Source: Blautia sp. (GTDB lineage Bacteria > Bacillota > Clostridia > Lachnospirales > Lachnospiraceae). Taken from it: a stretch of DNA of 38,369 bases. Location of the stretch: the NCBI GenBank assembly GCA_022770365.1, contig JALEHU010000127.1:1-38369 (forward strand). The letters run 5' to 3'. This document shows positions 7,176 through 14,778 of the stretch, in pieces; within the stretch, counting starts at the first letter, position 1; each line of letters starts with the position of its first letter. Made by a program: the position numbers and the translations under genes. Under the pieces are notes generated by a model. That model did no database searches. It was not told the origin of the DNA and saw only the letters and a program-made list of their open reading frames with translations.

Positions 7176-8955
7176 GTTGTTTTCCTCCTTTTGGAAAATG
7201 AATTTTTACAGTTGTACCGATTCCCGGCTGACTGTCTATAGAGATACCGTATTCTTTTCCATACAGCAGCTCAATTCGATGGTTGATACTTGGGAGTCCG
7301 AATGAGTTTGAGGATGCAGGACAGTTTTTTATAGATTGCTGTATGGCAGTCAGACGTTCTCTGGAAATACCTGTTCCGTCATCAGAAACAGATATAATGA
7401 AGTCTTCTTTTTCCATACATATATTAACTGAAATATGGCATTTTCTGTTACTAAGAGCATGGACAAAAATGTTTTCCACAATAGGCTGAATGGTAAGCTT
7501 GGGGATAACTGTCTGCTTGTCTATTGAGCAGGGATCATAAAGGATTTCATATTCAACAAATTCCATATAACGGAGATTTTGAATATATAAATACTGCTCA
7601 GTTAACAGCAGTTCCTGTGTCAGCGGGATGATGAATTGTCCTTTAGACAAAGAATTCCGATAAAAGGAGGACATTGCGGAGATAGCTTTTACAGCAGTTT
7701 CGTTCATGTCAAGTTCTACCAGTGATTTAATGGTACTTAGGGTGTTATATAGAAAATGGGGATTGATTTGCGACTGCAGCAATTGAATCTCCATTTTTTG
7801 TTTTGCATTTTGTTCCTCGTATATATTATTCAGTAACTGCTGTATCTGTTTCATCATTCTGTTAAACTGATTATACAAAACAGAAAGTTCATCATTGGAA
7901 GAATAAACCGCAGTAATTCCAAGATTTCCCTGAGATGCATCTTCCATTTTTGAAGCAAGCCGTTGGATAGGGGCAGTAACTGTTTTAGTACAAAGAATAG
8001 ATAGTATGAAAGATAAAAGCAGCAGGAAAAAGGATATAAAAATAATATATTTTAATATAGTCTGATGCTCTAATGTCAGGTATTCTAAAGGAATTTGATT
8101 GATAATGTGCCAGTTCAGATCCGAATATTCTTTCCGTATCAAAAGCATTTGTGATCCATTAATGGACACGGTCTGTGTGTCATTTTTTTCCAGAAGCTTC
8201 AGGTCGTCAGTGCTTATTCCTGCAAAATCAGAGAAAGACGAAAAAATTCCTTCTGAAAATGAGGATGACAGGATAATGTTGTTTTCATCTACAATATAGA
8301 AATTCCTGAAATTACTGTCAGGAAGTTCCTGAAAAGCAGAAGATATATTACTTTCTTTTATTAAAAGAACGACTGTACCGAGATATTTGGTGTTATCGAG
8401 GTTTGTAATAGATTTCAGAGCTGCAAAAACAGGTTCCTCTTCGATGATGAAAGGACCTAAAAAGTGAAACGAAAGATCTGTACGAAGACTTTCCAGGAAC
8501 TCTTCACTCAGATAAGGAGTAAGTTCATCCGTGATAGTAGTGCTGCTGTGAAACCAGTTATTTTCCGTGTCCAGTATGTCCCAGGCGCAGATATTTTTAT
8601 GCAGACCGATGATGCGCTGTACCTGATTGGTCAGATCTGAATTAGCAAGGAAGCGGTATAGCTCGTTTTCCGGTACAGTAGGGTTTTCTTTCAGGACATC
8701 TGCGATGGTGCTGCTGATGGAAAGTGTGATCGCATAATCTGATATATGGTCGATTTTTTCTTTCAGATTGCTTGTAATCAGGGAAAGCTGCTGTTGGCTG
8801 GAACGTGTGGAACGTTCGATGAGAATGTTCCTTGAGGCCTTATAAAATGACACAGATGTAATTAATAAAATCAGACTGCTAAGCAATAAATAAGTAATAA
8901 GGAGTCTGCATTTAAGAGATATTTTTGAAAAAATAGACAGGATATGCTTTTTCAT
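7153..8955 (-). CDS. Sensor histidine kinase, YesM type
   Basis: A 600-residue membrane sensor kinase. It has an N-terminal transmembrane segment (about 20-40), an extracellular sensing region of about 250 residues (Cache-like by position), a second membrane segment (ILKYIIFISFFLLLLSFIL), a HAMP linker, and a His_kinase domain. The phospho-acceptor is H400 in QINPHFLYNTL. The HATPase domain contains the N-box QPIVENIFVHAL, SDDGTGI and PGIGTTVKIHFP. The ATG at 8955 has AGGAG 10 nt upstream. Kinases of this class usually sense oligosaccharides, directly or through a solute-binding protein, and pair with YesN-type regulators, as here. The ligand is not predictable. Confidence 0.94.
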   Translation of the reverse strand: MKKHILSIFSKISLKCRLLITYLLLSSLILLITSVSFYKASRNILIERSTRSSQQQLSLITSNLKEKIDHISDYAITLSISSTIADVLKENPTVPENELYRFLANSDLTNQVQRIIGLHKNICAWDILDTENNWFHSSTTITDELTPYLSEEFLESLRTDLSFHFLGPFIIEEEPVFAALKSITNLDNTKYLGTVVLLIKESNISSAFQELPDSNFRNFYIVDENNIILSSSFSEGIFSSFSDFAGISTDDLKLLEKNDTQTVSINGSQMLLIRKEYSDLNWHIINQIPLEYLTLEHQTILKYIIFISFFLLLLSFILSILCTKTVTAPIQRLASKMEDASQGNLGITAVYSSNDELSVLYNQFNRMMKQIQQLLNNIYEEQNAKQKMEIQLLQSQINPHFLYNTLSTIKSLVELDMNETAVKAISAMSSFYRNSLSKGQFIIPLTQELLLTEQYLYIQNLRYMEFVEYEILYDPCSIDKQTVIPKLTIQPIVENIFVHALSNRKCHISVNICMEKEDFIISVSDDGTGISRERLTAIQQSIKNCPASSNSFGLPSINHRIELLYGKEYGISIDSQPGIGTTVKIHFPKGGKQLENSGHY

Positions 8956-9046
8956 TTTTCATATACTCCTCTTCAATATATTACACTTTTGTAATCGTTC
9001 GGAAATCACTATCTGTAAATGTGCCGGACAGATACGAATTTTCTAC

Positions 9047-9075
9047 ATTATATAATAGAGAAAAAGTGCATTCAA
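9047..9075 (-). promoter_or_regulatory. Promoter of the kinase-regulator operon
   Basis: On the minus strand TTGAAT (9075-9070) and a perfect TATAAT (9052-9047) are separated by 17 nt, giving a start site about 85 nt before the kinase ATG. This is a good sigma-A match and suggests basal expression of the two-component system. Confidence 0.6.
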
Positions 9076-9092
9076 GCAATCTATAAATAACA

Positions 9093-9104
9093 GGAAAATT
9101 TTCC
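9093..9104. promoter_or_regulatory. Perfect 12-bp palindrome, candidate operator
   Basis: GGAAAATTTTCC lies between the two divergent promoters, about 45 nt upstream of the -10 of the solute-binding protein gene and 18 nt behind the -35 of the kinase promoter. The position suits an activator or a shared operator. The binding protein is not known. Confidence 0.35.
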
Positions 9105-9148
9105 AGGTGAACTGAAAATAATCCATATATTTTGGGGATTTTTTTTCT

Positions 9149-9154
9149 TATAAT
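9149..9154 (+). promoter_or_regulatory. Minus-10 element for the ABC transporter operon
   Basis: A perfect TATAAT lies 50 nt before the solute-binding protein start, but no recognisable -35 is found 16-18 nt upstream (the sequence there is AT-rich: TATATT). A good -10 with no -35 is what an activator-dependent promoter looks like, consistent with the YesN-type regulator next door. Confidence 0.5.
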
Positions 9155-9204
9155 GTATTCATCGATAAGAGAAATGCTGCAGCTATAATGAGGAGGAAAC
9201 GAAT

Positions 9205-10509
9205 ATGAAGTTAAGTAAATTAATGGCAGCCGGTATGGCAGCTCTGATGTGTTTTACATCATTTAATGCGATGAACGTATGGGCGGAGAATGAAGAAGAG
9301 GAGTCGTTGGTGATCAATTATATCAGCGCAAGAGGAGAGACAGATGCAGCGCTGAAGACTTTGAAGAAGCTTGCAGAGGATTATAAAGCGGATCATCCCG
9401 GATTTGAGTTCAATGTAGAATCTATTGCAGACCGTGCAACTTATTTACAGAAAATTAAAATCCTTGCATCCAGTGATGAATTACCGGATTGGTTTGATGC
9501 AGACCCGGAAGCGTTTTTTGAGGGACTTTGTAAAAAGGATCTGATTTACTGTGTAGATGATTTATATGAGGAGCTGGGAATTGAAAATCAGTTTTTTGAT
9601 ATTGCCCTTGACTATCCGAGATTTAGCGATGGAAGTAATTATCTGATGACATGGCAGGGCAATGTAGAATATTTCTGGTATCATAAAGATATGTTTGAAA
9701 AAGCAGGAATCACAGAGACTCCGAATACTCTGGACGAGCTGCTGGAAGTCTGCCAGAAACTTCAGGACGCAGGAATGACTCCTATCTCTGCCGGAAATTA
9801 TGACATGATCATGCGTTATCCTGCATTCAAAGCCTTCCGGCTTGCAGGAAATGATTTTATTGATAATGCCAGAATGGGAAAAGAAAAATTTGTTTCTGAC
9901 ACAGGTCTGGCTACTGCGGAATACGCACAGAATATTATGCAGTATTATAGTGAAGGCTGGACAAATTCGGATGCAACAGCACAGATGAGCCTTTTCTTAA
10001 GCAGCGGCGCCGCAATGCTTTATACAGGAACATGGGATACACCTGATCTGATAGATGAAAACGGCGAACTGAAGGAAGATATTTCCATGTTCCGTCTTCC
10101 TGTAGATACAGAAGGGACAGCTACAGGAGAAAATGATTATTATGCGAACTGTGGAATTGGTACAGCAGTCTTAAAAGAATCCATGACTCCTGCAATGAAG
10201 GAATTTATCAGTTATATCTGGGAAAACTATGCGGATACGGCAATGTATGAATTTAACATGCTTCCATCTATGATGCCAAGTAATCCTGAGAGTCTTCCTG
10301 AACTTACAAGACAGATTCTTACTGACCTGGAAAACTGCGGAACATTTGCACAGTGCTGGGATGTTCGTCTGGATCCTTCCACCAATGAGGTATATAGAAA
10401 AGAACTTGCAAGTCTTGGCATGAAGGAATCCACACCGGAAGAATTCTGCGAAAATATGGACAAGGCTGTAGAGCAATATGCAGCAGATTATTTTGAAACA
10501 GAGGAATAA
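9205..10509 (+). CDS. Carbohydrate ABC transporter, extracellular solute-binding protein
   Basis: A 434-residue family 1 solute-binding protein. The N-terminus is a signal peptide (K2 and K5, hydrophobic 6-24, then NVWA before ENEEEE). The mature part has the usual features: YISARGETDAALKTL, YLQKIKILASSDELPDWF, MTWQGNVEYFWYHKDMFEKAG and GMTPISAGNYD. A clear lipobox is missing: the only cysteine of the signal region is preceded by ALM, so cleavage by signal peptidase I after VWA is more likely than lipidation. AGGAGG precedes the ATG. It delivers an oligosaccharide to the two permeases that follow. The ligand is unknown; the GH2 enzyme at the operon end suggests a beta-linked sugar. Confidence 0.9.
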   Translation: MKLSKLMAAGMAALMCFTSFNAMNVWAENEEEESLVINYISARGETDAALKTLKKLAEDYKADHPGFEFNVESIADRATYLQKIKILASSDELPDWFDADPEAFFEGLCKKDLIYCVDDLYEELGIENQFFDIALDYPRFSDGSNYLMTWQGNVEYFWYHKDMFEKAGITETPNTLDELLEVCQKLQDAGMTPISAGNYDMIMRYPAFKAFRLAGNDFIDNARMGKEKFVSDTGLATAEYAQNIMQYYSEGWTNSDATAQMSLFLSSGAAMLYTGTWDTPDLIDENGELKEDISMFRLPVDTEGTATGENDYYANCGIGTAVLKESMTPAMKEFISYIWENYADTAMYEFNMLPSMMPSNPESLPELTRQILTDLENCGTFAQCWDVRLDPSTNEVYRKELASLGMKESTPEEFCENMDKAVEQYAADYFETEE

Positions 10510-10528
10510 AATCAATAAATCTATTTCG

Positions 10529-10564
10529 CCAGGAGCGGCGGCCAGATAAGCCGCTCCTGGTTTT
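10529..10564 (+). terminator. Intra-operon stem-loop after the solute-binding protein gene
   Basis: A perfect 11-bp stem, CCAGGAGCGGC (10529-10539) with GCCGCTCCTGG (10550-10560), has a 10-nt loop and is followed by TTTT. The ribosome binding site of the permease (AGGAGG) begins right after it. Such a structure typically terminates part of the transcripts or protects the upstream message, giving more binding protein than permease. Confidence 0.7.
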
Positions 10565-10581
10565 AGGAGGATATAAAAAAT

Positions 10582-11454
10582 ATGAAACCAAAAAACAAAA
10601 TACAGCCTTTGATGTTTATAGCTCCTGCCCTTTTGGTTTATATTGCAACCGTTATTATTCCTATTATCTGGTCTATGGGTTACAGCTTTTTTTCCTGGAA
10701 TGGTATTCGTGATATGAAATTTGTTGGTCTGGAAAATTACACCAGGATGTTTACGGATAAGACGTTTCTTGGTGCAGTAGTCAATAATTTCAAGTTTGTA
10801 CTGATGGGGAGCGCGTTTCAGTTGATTCTGGGACTTTTTCTTGCGATCCTTCTTACTCATATATCAAAGGGAAATAATGTTCTGAGGGTTATATATTTTA
10901 TTCCCTGTATTATTTCTTCTATGGCAATCTGTCAGATTTTTTCAAAAATGCTTTCAGCACAACCACAGGGATTAGTATGTTATCTGATGGAAAGAATGGG
11001 AATGGAGCCGATTGCTCTGCTTGCAAATTCAAAAACGGCATTGGTGACAATTACTTTGATAGATGGTTATAAATACTGCGGGTTATATATGATCATTTTT
11101 TATTCTGCTTTTGTATCCATATCAAAAGATGTGCTGGAAGCTTCCATTATGGACGGATGTAATATTCTGCAGCAGTATCGATATATTAAACTGCCTTTGA
11201 TAAAAAACATTTTCAGCATCGTAATCGTAATGCTGGTTAATGGATGTCTGAAAACATTTGATGTATTTTATATTCTGGACAATAAATCAAAATCAACAGA
11301 AATGGTTGCGACTTATATGTATAAAACAGCATTTAATTCAGTTGATTTTGGATACGGAAGTACGCTTGCTGTGTTTTTGGTAATAGAATGTCTTGTAGCA
11401 GTTGGAATTATTCAAAAAATCCTGGGCAGCGCGAAAGGGGATGAATCACAATGA
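10582..11454 (+). CDS. Carbohydrate ABC transporter permease, MalF-like (first permease)
   Basis: A 290-residue inner-membrane permease with six predicted membrane segments, starting with LMFIAPALLVYIATVIIPII. The cytoplasmic EAA loop that contacts the ATPase is visible as LEASIMDGCNILQQYRYIKL followed by PLIKN. AGGAGG lies upstream of the ATG at 10582. Its last codons overlap the next permease gene by 4 nt (ATGA), so the pair is translationally coupled. No ATP-binding subunit is encoded in the window; a multi-purpose MsmX-type ATPase elsewhere is the usual solution in Firmicutes. Confidence 0.92.
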   Translation: MKPKNKIQPLMFIAPALLVYIATVIIPIIWSMGYSFFSWNGIRDMKFVGLENYTRMFTDKTFLGAVVNNFKFVLMGSAFQLILGLFLAILLTHISKGNNVLRVIYFIPCIISSMAICQIFSKMLSAQPQGLVCYLMERMGMEPIALLANSKTALVTITLIDGYKYCGLYMIIFYSAFVSISKDVLEASIMDGCNILQQYRYIKLPLIKNIFSIVIVMLVNGCLKTFDVFYILDNKSKSTEMVATYMYKTAFNSVDFGYGSTLAVFLVIECLVAVGIIQKILGSAKGDESQ

Positions 11455-12293
11455 TACATTCGAGAAAAAACAAGGTAATCAGAATACTATTTTATGCAGT
11501 GATTCTGGTATTTATTCTTGTGCAGATCTATCCTATATTCTGGGTGATATGTTCCAGTCTGAAAACAGCGGATGAAATGATTTATACACCTCAATATTCA
11601 CTGCCGTCCGGAATTTATCTGGGGAACTATATCAGTGCACTGACGATTTCGGCGATTCCAAGATATTTTTTAAATAGTACGGTGGTAGCAATACTTACTT
11701 TGCTTGGAATTGTGATATTGGGATGCCCGGTGGCTTTTGTCATAAGCAAGGTAAGGATAAAGTACGCAAATGCACTTATGGGATTTTTTCTTTTTGGGAT
11801 GATGATTCCCATATTTTCATGTCTTGTACCCATGTTCCAGATTTATAATGCGTTAAAATTGAGGAATACCTATTGGGCATTGGTAATTCCTCAGGTCGGT
11901 TTTGGGCTTCCGATGTGTATTTATTTGTACACGGGCTTTTTTAAATTCCTACCGGATTCTTTGTTAGAAGCTGCTGTTATTGACGGGGCGGGAATGGGAA
12001 CCGTATTTGCCAGAATTGTGGTACCTATGGCAAAAAACACGACAATGACAGTTTTGACTTATAATTTTGTATTTGTATGGAATGAATTTACATATGCAAA
12101 TACATTCATATCGTCATCAGATATGAAAACACTGCCAATTGGTCTGAATGATTTTGTAGGACAGTTCGGGAGAGTTGACTGGGGAAGTACTTTTGCCGCC
12201 ATCGTTATTTCGATTCTGCCAACATTGGTGGTGTATTTTATTCTAAATAAAAATATCATAGAAGGTATGGCTGCTGGTGCAGTAAAAAGCTGA
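11451..12293 (+). CDS. Carbohydrate ABC transporter permease, MalG-like (second permease)
   Basis: A 280-residue permease of the MalG/CUT1 type, forming the heterodimeric channel with the preceding gene product. The N-terminal segment is followed by the family motif YPIFWVICSSLKTADEM. The EAA loop reads LEAAVIDGAGMGTVFARIVV followed by PMAKN, and the C-terminus ends with NKNIIEGMAAGAVKS, typical of the family. The start overlaps the upstream stop by 4 nt. The GH2 gene follows after 14 nt. Confidence 0.92.
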   Translation: MIHSRKNKVIRILFYAVILVFILVQIYPIFWVICSSLKTADEMIYTPQYSLPSGIYLGNYISALTISAIPRYFLNSTVVAILTLLGIVILGCPVAFVISKVRIKYANALMGFFLFGMMIPIFSCLVPMFQIYNALKLRNTYWALVIPQVGFGLPMCIYLYTGFFKFLPDSLLEAAVIDGAGMGTVFARIVVPMAKNTTMTVLTYNFVFVWNEFTYANTFISSSDMKTLPIGLNDFVGQFGRVDWGSTFAAIVISILPTLVVYFILNKNIIEGMAAGAVKS

Positions 12294-12307
12294 TAGGAGA
12301 GGTAAAT

Positions 12308-14476
12308 ATGGAAACGATCGTACAATTATCAAAGGGATGGAAGATACTTCAGGATGTTCATAATATAGGGGAACAGGTGAAACTGTTTGAAAAGTGGGAA
12401 GCGGATACGGAGGTAGGTTCTCAGATTTCAGAGTGGGAAGAGCTAAAGGAATTAAAACATCTTCAGCTGATTTATGCGCAGCAGCCTTATTTTGGGCGTG
12501 AATTGAGATATTTTAATGAGGCTCCATGGTGGTATATGCTGGAATTTGAGGTGCCATGTGATGAGTATAAAAGTGCAACCCTGCATTTTACAAATGTAGA
12601 TTATTACGGTAAAGTATGGCTGAACGGGGTATTACTTGGAGAACATGAAGGATATTCAACCCCATTTTCTTTTGAAACAATAAACGTGCTGAAGCCGGAT
12701 GAGAAGAATTATCTTATTGTGAAAGTAAGTTCGCCCTGGGATGAGGAAGTGGAACTGAACGAAGAAGCATCACGGACGCACCTTGTTAAAAGAAATATGG
12801 TAAAGGGAACTTATGAACATTCAGATACCTTTATCCAGCGTGATGTAAATCCGGTGGGGATTTATGGAGAAGTATTTCTTATGCTGAATTCGGATGCCGT
12901 GATTGAGGAAAGACCGGAATTTGTATATTCTCTTGATGAGAAACTGTGTTCTGCCGATATTATCGGGAAAATAAAAATGAATCATCTGACAACGGGACAC
13001 TCTTATAAGGTAATCATAAGAATCAGGGAGAAAAACTCCGGTTTAGTGGTTGTACAAACGACAGATACATTTTCAGCAGAAGGAATTTCTGACTCGAAGT
13101 CTTACGGAATGCATTTGGAAAAAGTGAAGTTATGGAATACCTGGGATCACGGATATCCATGGATGTACGAAGCGGAAGTTCTGCTGGAGGATAATGAGAA
13201 GTGTGTCTGTATCAGAAAGACGAATCTTGCATTTCGTAAAACAGAAATAGAACGAACAAAAGAAATAACAAGATTTTGGATCAACAGAAAAAAATTCTTT
13301 GTCAGGGGAACATCCTATTATCCGGATTGCTATATATCCGCAATGACAGAGGAACGTTATCTGAGAGATTTGTTAAATATTAAGGCTGCAGGATTTAATC
13401 TGGTAAGGGTACATGTGCATACAGAAAAAGAGATTTTTTATGATCTGTGTGATCGGCTTGGAATTGTGGTTTTGCAGGATTCAGAGTACAACTGGACCCA
13501 TCCCTCCACCGATGAATGGGCTGATCGATTTGTTAATATCTATAGAGAGAATGTAAAAATGCTTAAGAATCATCCTTCTCTGATTTGCTGGATTATTATG
13601 AATGAACCGGGGTGTGTGGATCCGGATGGAAAAACAAGAGAGCGGTTTATGGAAGAAAACCCTGGACCGAGGCTTTACCGGGAAGTGAGTGAAATGGATC
13701 CGGAAAGACCTATTATCAAAGGTTCTTTCTGTGAGAATGATATTTTCAGCGGAGACAGTCATAATTATCTTGGTTCGCTGAGCAGCGGGCTGTATGAGGA
13801 TATTTATGAGCAGAAGGAGAAACTGAATACAGAGTATGGTTTTGATGCACCGGGAAGTGCTGAGAATTTGAAAAAAGTACCAGCAATACAAAAAAGGTTT
13901 GGAGAACTTCTGAATCATGTTTCTGAAATTCAGGAATATCAGTACAAGCTGCTGAAATATTATACAGAACATTATCGTATACAGAAATATAGTCCTTGCT
14001 CCGGTTATGTGCAATTTATGTTTATTGATTTATGCCCGCAGAGTTTTTACGGTGTTTATGACTGGTGGGGAATTCCGAAAAAGGGATTAAATGCAATTCT
14101 GGAGAGCAATATGCCAATGGGTGTCTTTGCAAAGTATAAAGATAGTCTGGAGGGCATATATGTAGTGAATGACAAAGACAGAGAATATACGGATTGTACA
14201 GTACATTGGGTAATTATTGATGCTGACACAGGAGAAGTGGTAGAACAGAATCAGGTGAAGATTGATGTGAATGAGGACTGTTGTCTGAAAGTTAAAGAGT
14301 TTCCGGAAGATTACGGGAAAGAAAGGAAATGGAATCTTTCTCTTACATTGACTGACAGTCAGGGAAAATGTCTTGCGGCAAATTCTTATACAGATATATT
14401 TCATCTTCTGAAACGTGTAAAGGGTCATCCGGAAAGGATGAGCCATGAGATAGGGATGAGGCTTTACTGGGCATAA
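12308..14476 (+). CDS. Glycoside hydrolase family 2 enzyme (beta-mannosidase/beta-glucuronidase-like)
   Basis: A 722-residue protein. Residues about 1-190 are the sugar-binding jelly-roll (WWYMLEFEVP, VWLNGVLLGEHEGYSTPFSF), 190-300 an immunoglobulin-like domain, and 310-620 the TIM barrel. The acid/base is E433 in IIMNEP and the nucleophile is E509 in NTEYGF, 76 residues apart as expected for GH2. The stretch GYVQFMFIDLCPQSFYGVYD resembles the beta-mannosidase and exo-glucosaminidase branch. It has no signal peptide, so it acts inside the cell on imported oligosaccharide. AGGAGAGG precedes the ATG. It closes the ABC operon. Substrate cannot be fixed from sequence; mannoside, glucosaminide, glucuronide and galactoside are all possible. 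Confidence 0.85.
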   Translation: METIVQLSKGWKILQDVHNIGEQVKLFEKWEADTEVGSQISEWEELKELKHLQLIYAQQPYFGRELRYFNEAPWWYMLEFEVPCDEYKSATLHFTNVDYYGKVWLNGVLLGEHEGYSTPFSFETINVLKPDEKNYLIVKVSSPWDEEVELNEEASRTHLVKRNMVKGTYEHSDTFIQRDVNPVGIYGEVFLMLNSDAVIEERPEFVYSLDEKLCSADIIGKIKMNHLTTGHSYKVIIRIREKNSGLVVVQTTDTFSAEGISDSKSYGMHLEKVKLWNTWDHGYPWMYEAEVLLEDNEKCVCIRKTNLAFRKTEIERTKEITRFWINRKKFFVRGTSYYPDCYISAMTEERYLRDLLNIKAAGFNLVRVHVHTEKEIFYDLCDRLGIVVLQDSEYNWTHPSTDEWADRFVNIYRENVKMLKNHPSLICWIIMNEPGCVDPDGKTRERFMEENPGPRLYREVSEMDPERPIIKGSFCENDIFSGDSHNYLGSLSSGLYEDIYEQKEKLNTEYGFDAPGSAENLKKVPAIQKRFGELLNHVSEIQEYQYKLLKYYTEHYRIQKYSPCSGYVQFMFIDLCPQSFYGVYDWWGIPKKGLNAILESNMPMGVFAKYKDSLEGIYVVNDKDREYTDCTVHWVIIDADTGEVVEQNQVKIDVNEDCCLKVKEFPEDYGKERKWNLSLTLTDSQGKCLAANSYTDIFHLLKRVKGHPERMSHEIGMRLYWA

Positions 14477-14514
14477 TAATAAGGCTGAGTTTCAGGAAAA
14501 TAGACAGACCTATA

Positions 14515-14555
14515 CAGGGGGCAGGTGTGACCATGGGAATCACACCTGCCTCCTG
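14515..14555 (+). terminator. Strong 16-bp hairpin after the GH2 gene
   Basis: Bases 14515-14530 pair with 14540-14555 (16 bp, one G-U pair) around a 9-nt loop, 38 nt after the GH2 stop. No long T-run follows (AAATTTATC), but the stability suggests transcription termination or a message 3' end. Its left arm carries GGGGGCAGGT, also found at 5536-5545. Confidence 0.6.
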
Positions 14556-14586
14556 AAATTTATCCGGGAAAGAAAAATTACAGAGT

Positions 14587-14619
14587 GTCCGGAAGAGTCA
14601 GGGAAAATGCCGGACTCTT
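14587..14619 (+). other. Two mutually exclusive small hairpins
   Basis: GTCCGG (14587-14592) can pair with CCGGAC (14610-14615), or AAGAGTC (14593-14599) with GACTCTT (14613-14619). The right arms overlap, so only one forms at a time. They lie just upstream of the candidate promoter at 14633-14661, so they may be the end of the preceding transcript; no function is established. Confidence 0.3.
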
Positions 14620-14632
14620 AATTACTGTCTAC

Positions 14633-14661
14633 TTGCGGAATGTTTTCTGCTATGCTAGACT
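14633..14661 (+). promoter_or_regulatory. Candidate promoter for the esterase-kinase-dehydrogenase operon
   Basis: TTGCGG (14633-14638) and TAGACT (14656-14661) are 17 nt apart, and a TG dinucleotide one base before the -10 makes it an extended -10 promoter. It lies 118 nt before the esterase ATG and just upstream of the 14-codon remnant at 14716. Confidence 0.45.
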
Positions 14662-14715
14662 AAAACCAGTAATGACGTCAGCTTATCGGAAGCATTAATA
14701 TTAAGGTGAGACAGT

Positions 14716-14760
14716 ATGGGGATTTATTTGAATCCTGGGGGCAGTAAATTTTATAAATAA
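14716..14760 (+). pseudogene. Fourteen-codon remnant of an AAA-ATPase-like gene
   Basis: A short frame with a good ribosome binding site (AAGGTGAG) encodes MGIYLNPGGSKFYK and then stops. The opening MGIYLNPG..KF is, from memory, the characteristic N-terminus of the abundant Clostridial AAA-ATPase/PD-(D/E)XK proteins that continue with an N-S-x-IYVDK motif. Here the gene ends abruptly and the CE7 esterase gene begins 18 nt later. It is probably the stub left by a deletion, or a leader peptide that arose from it. Confidence 0.4.
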
Positions 14761-14778
14761 GAAAAGGAATGTACTCAA

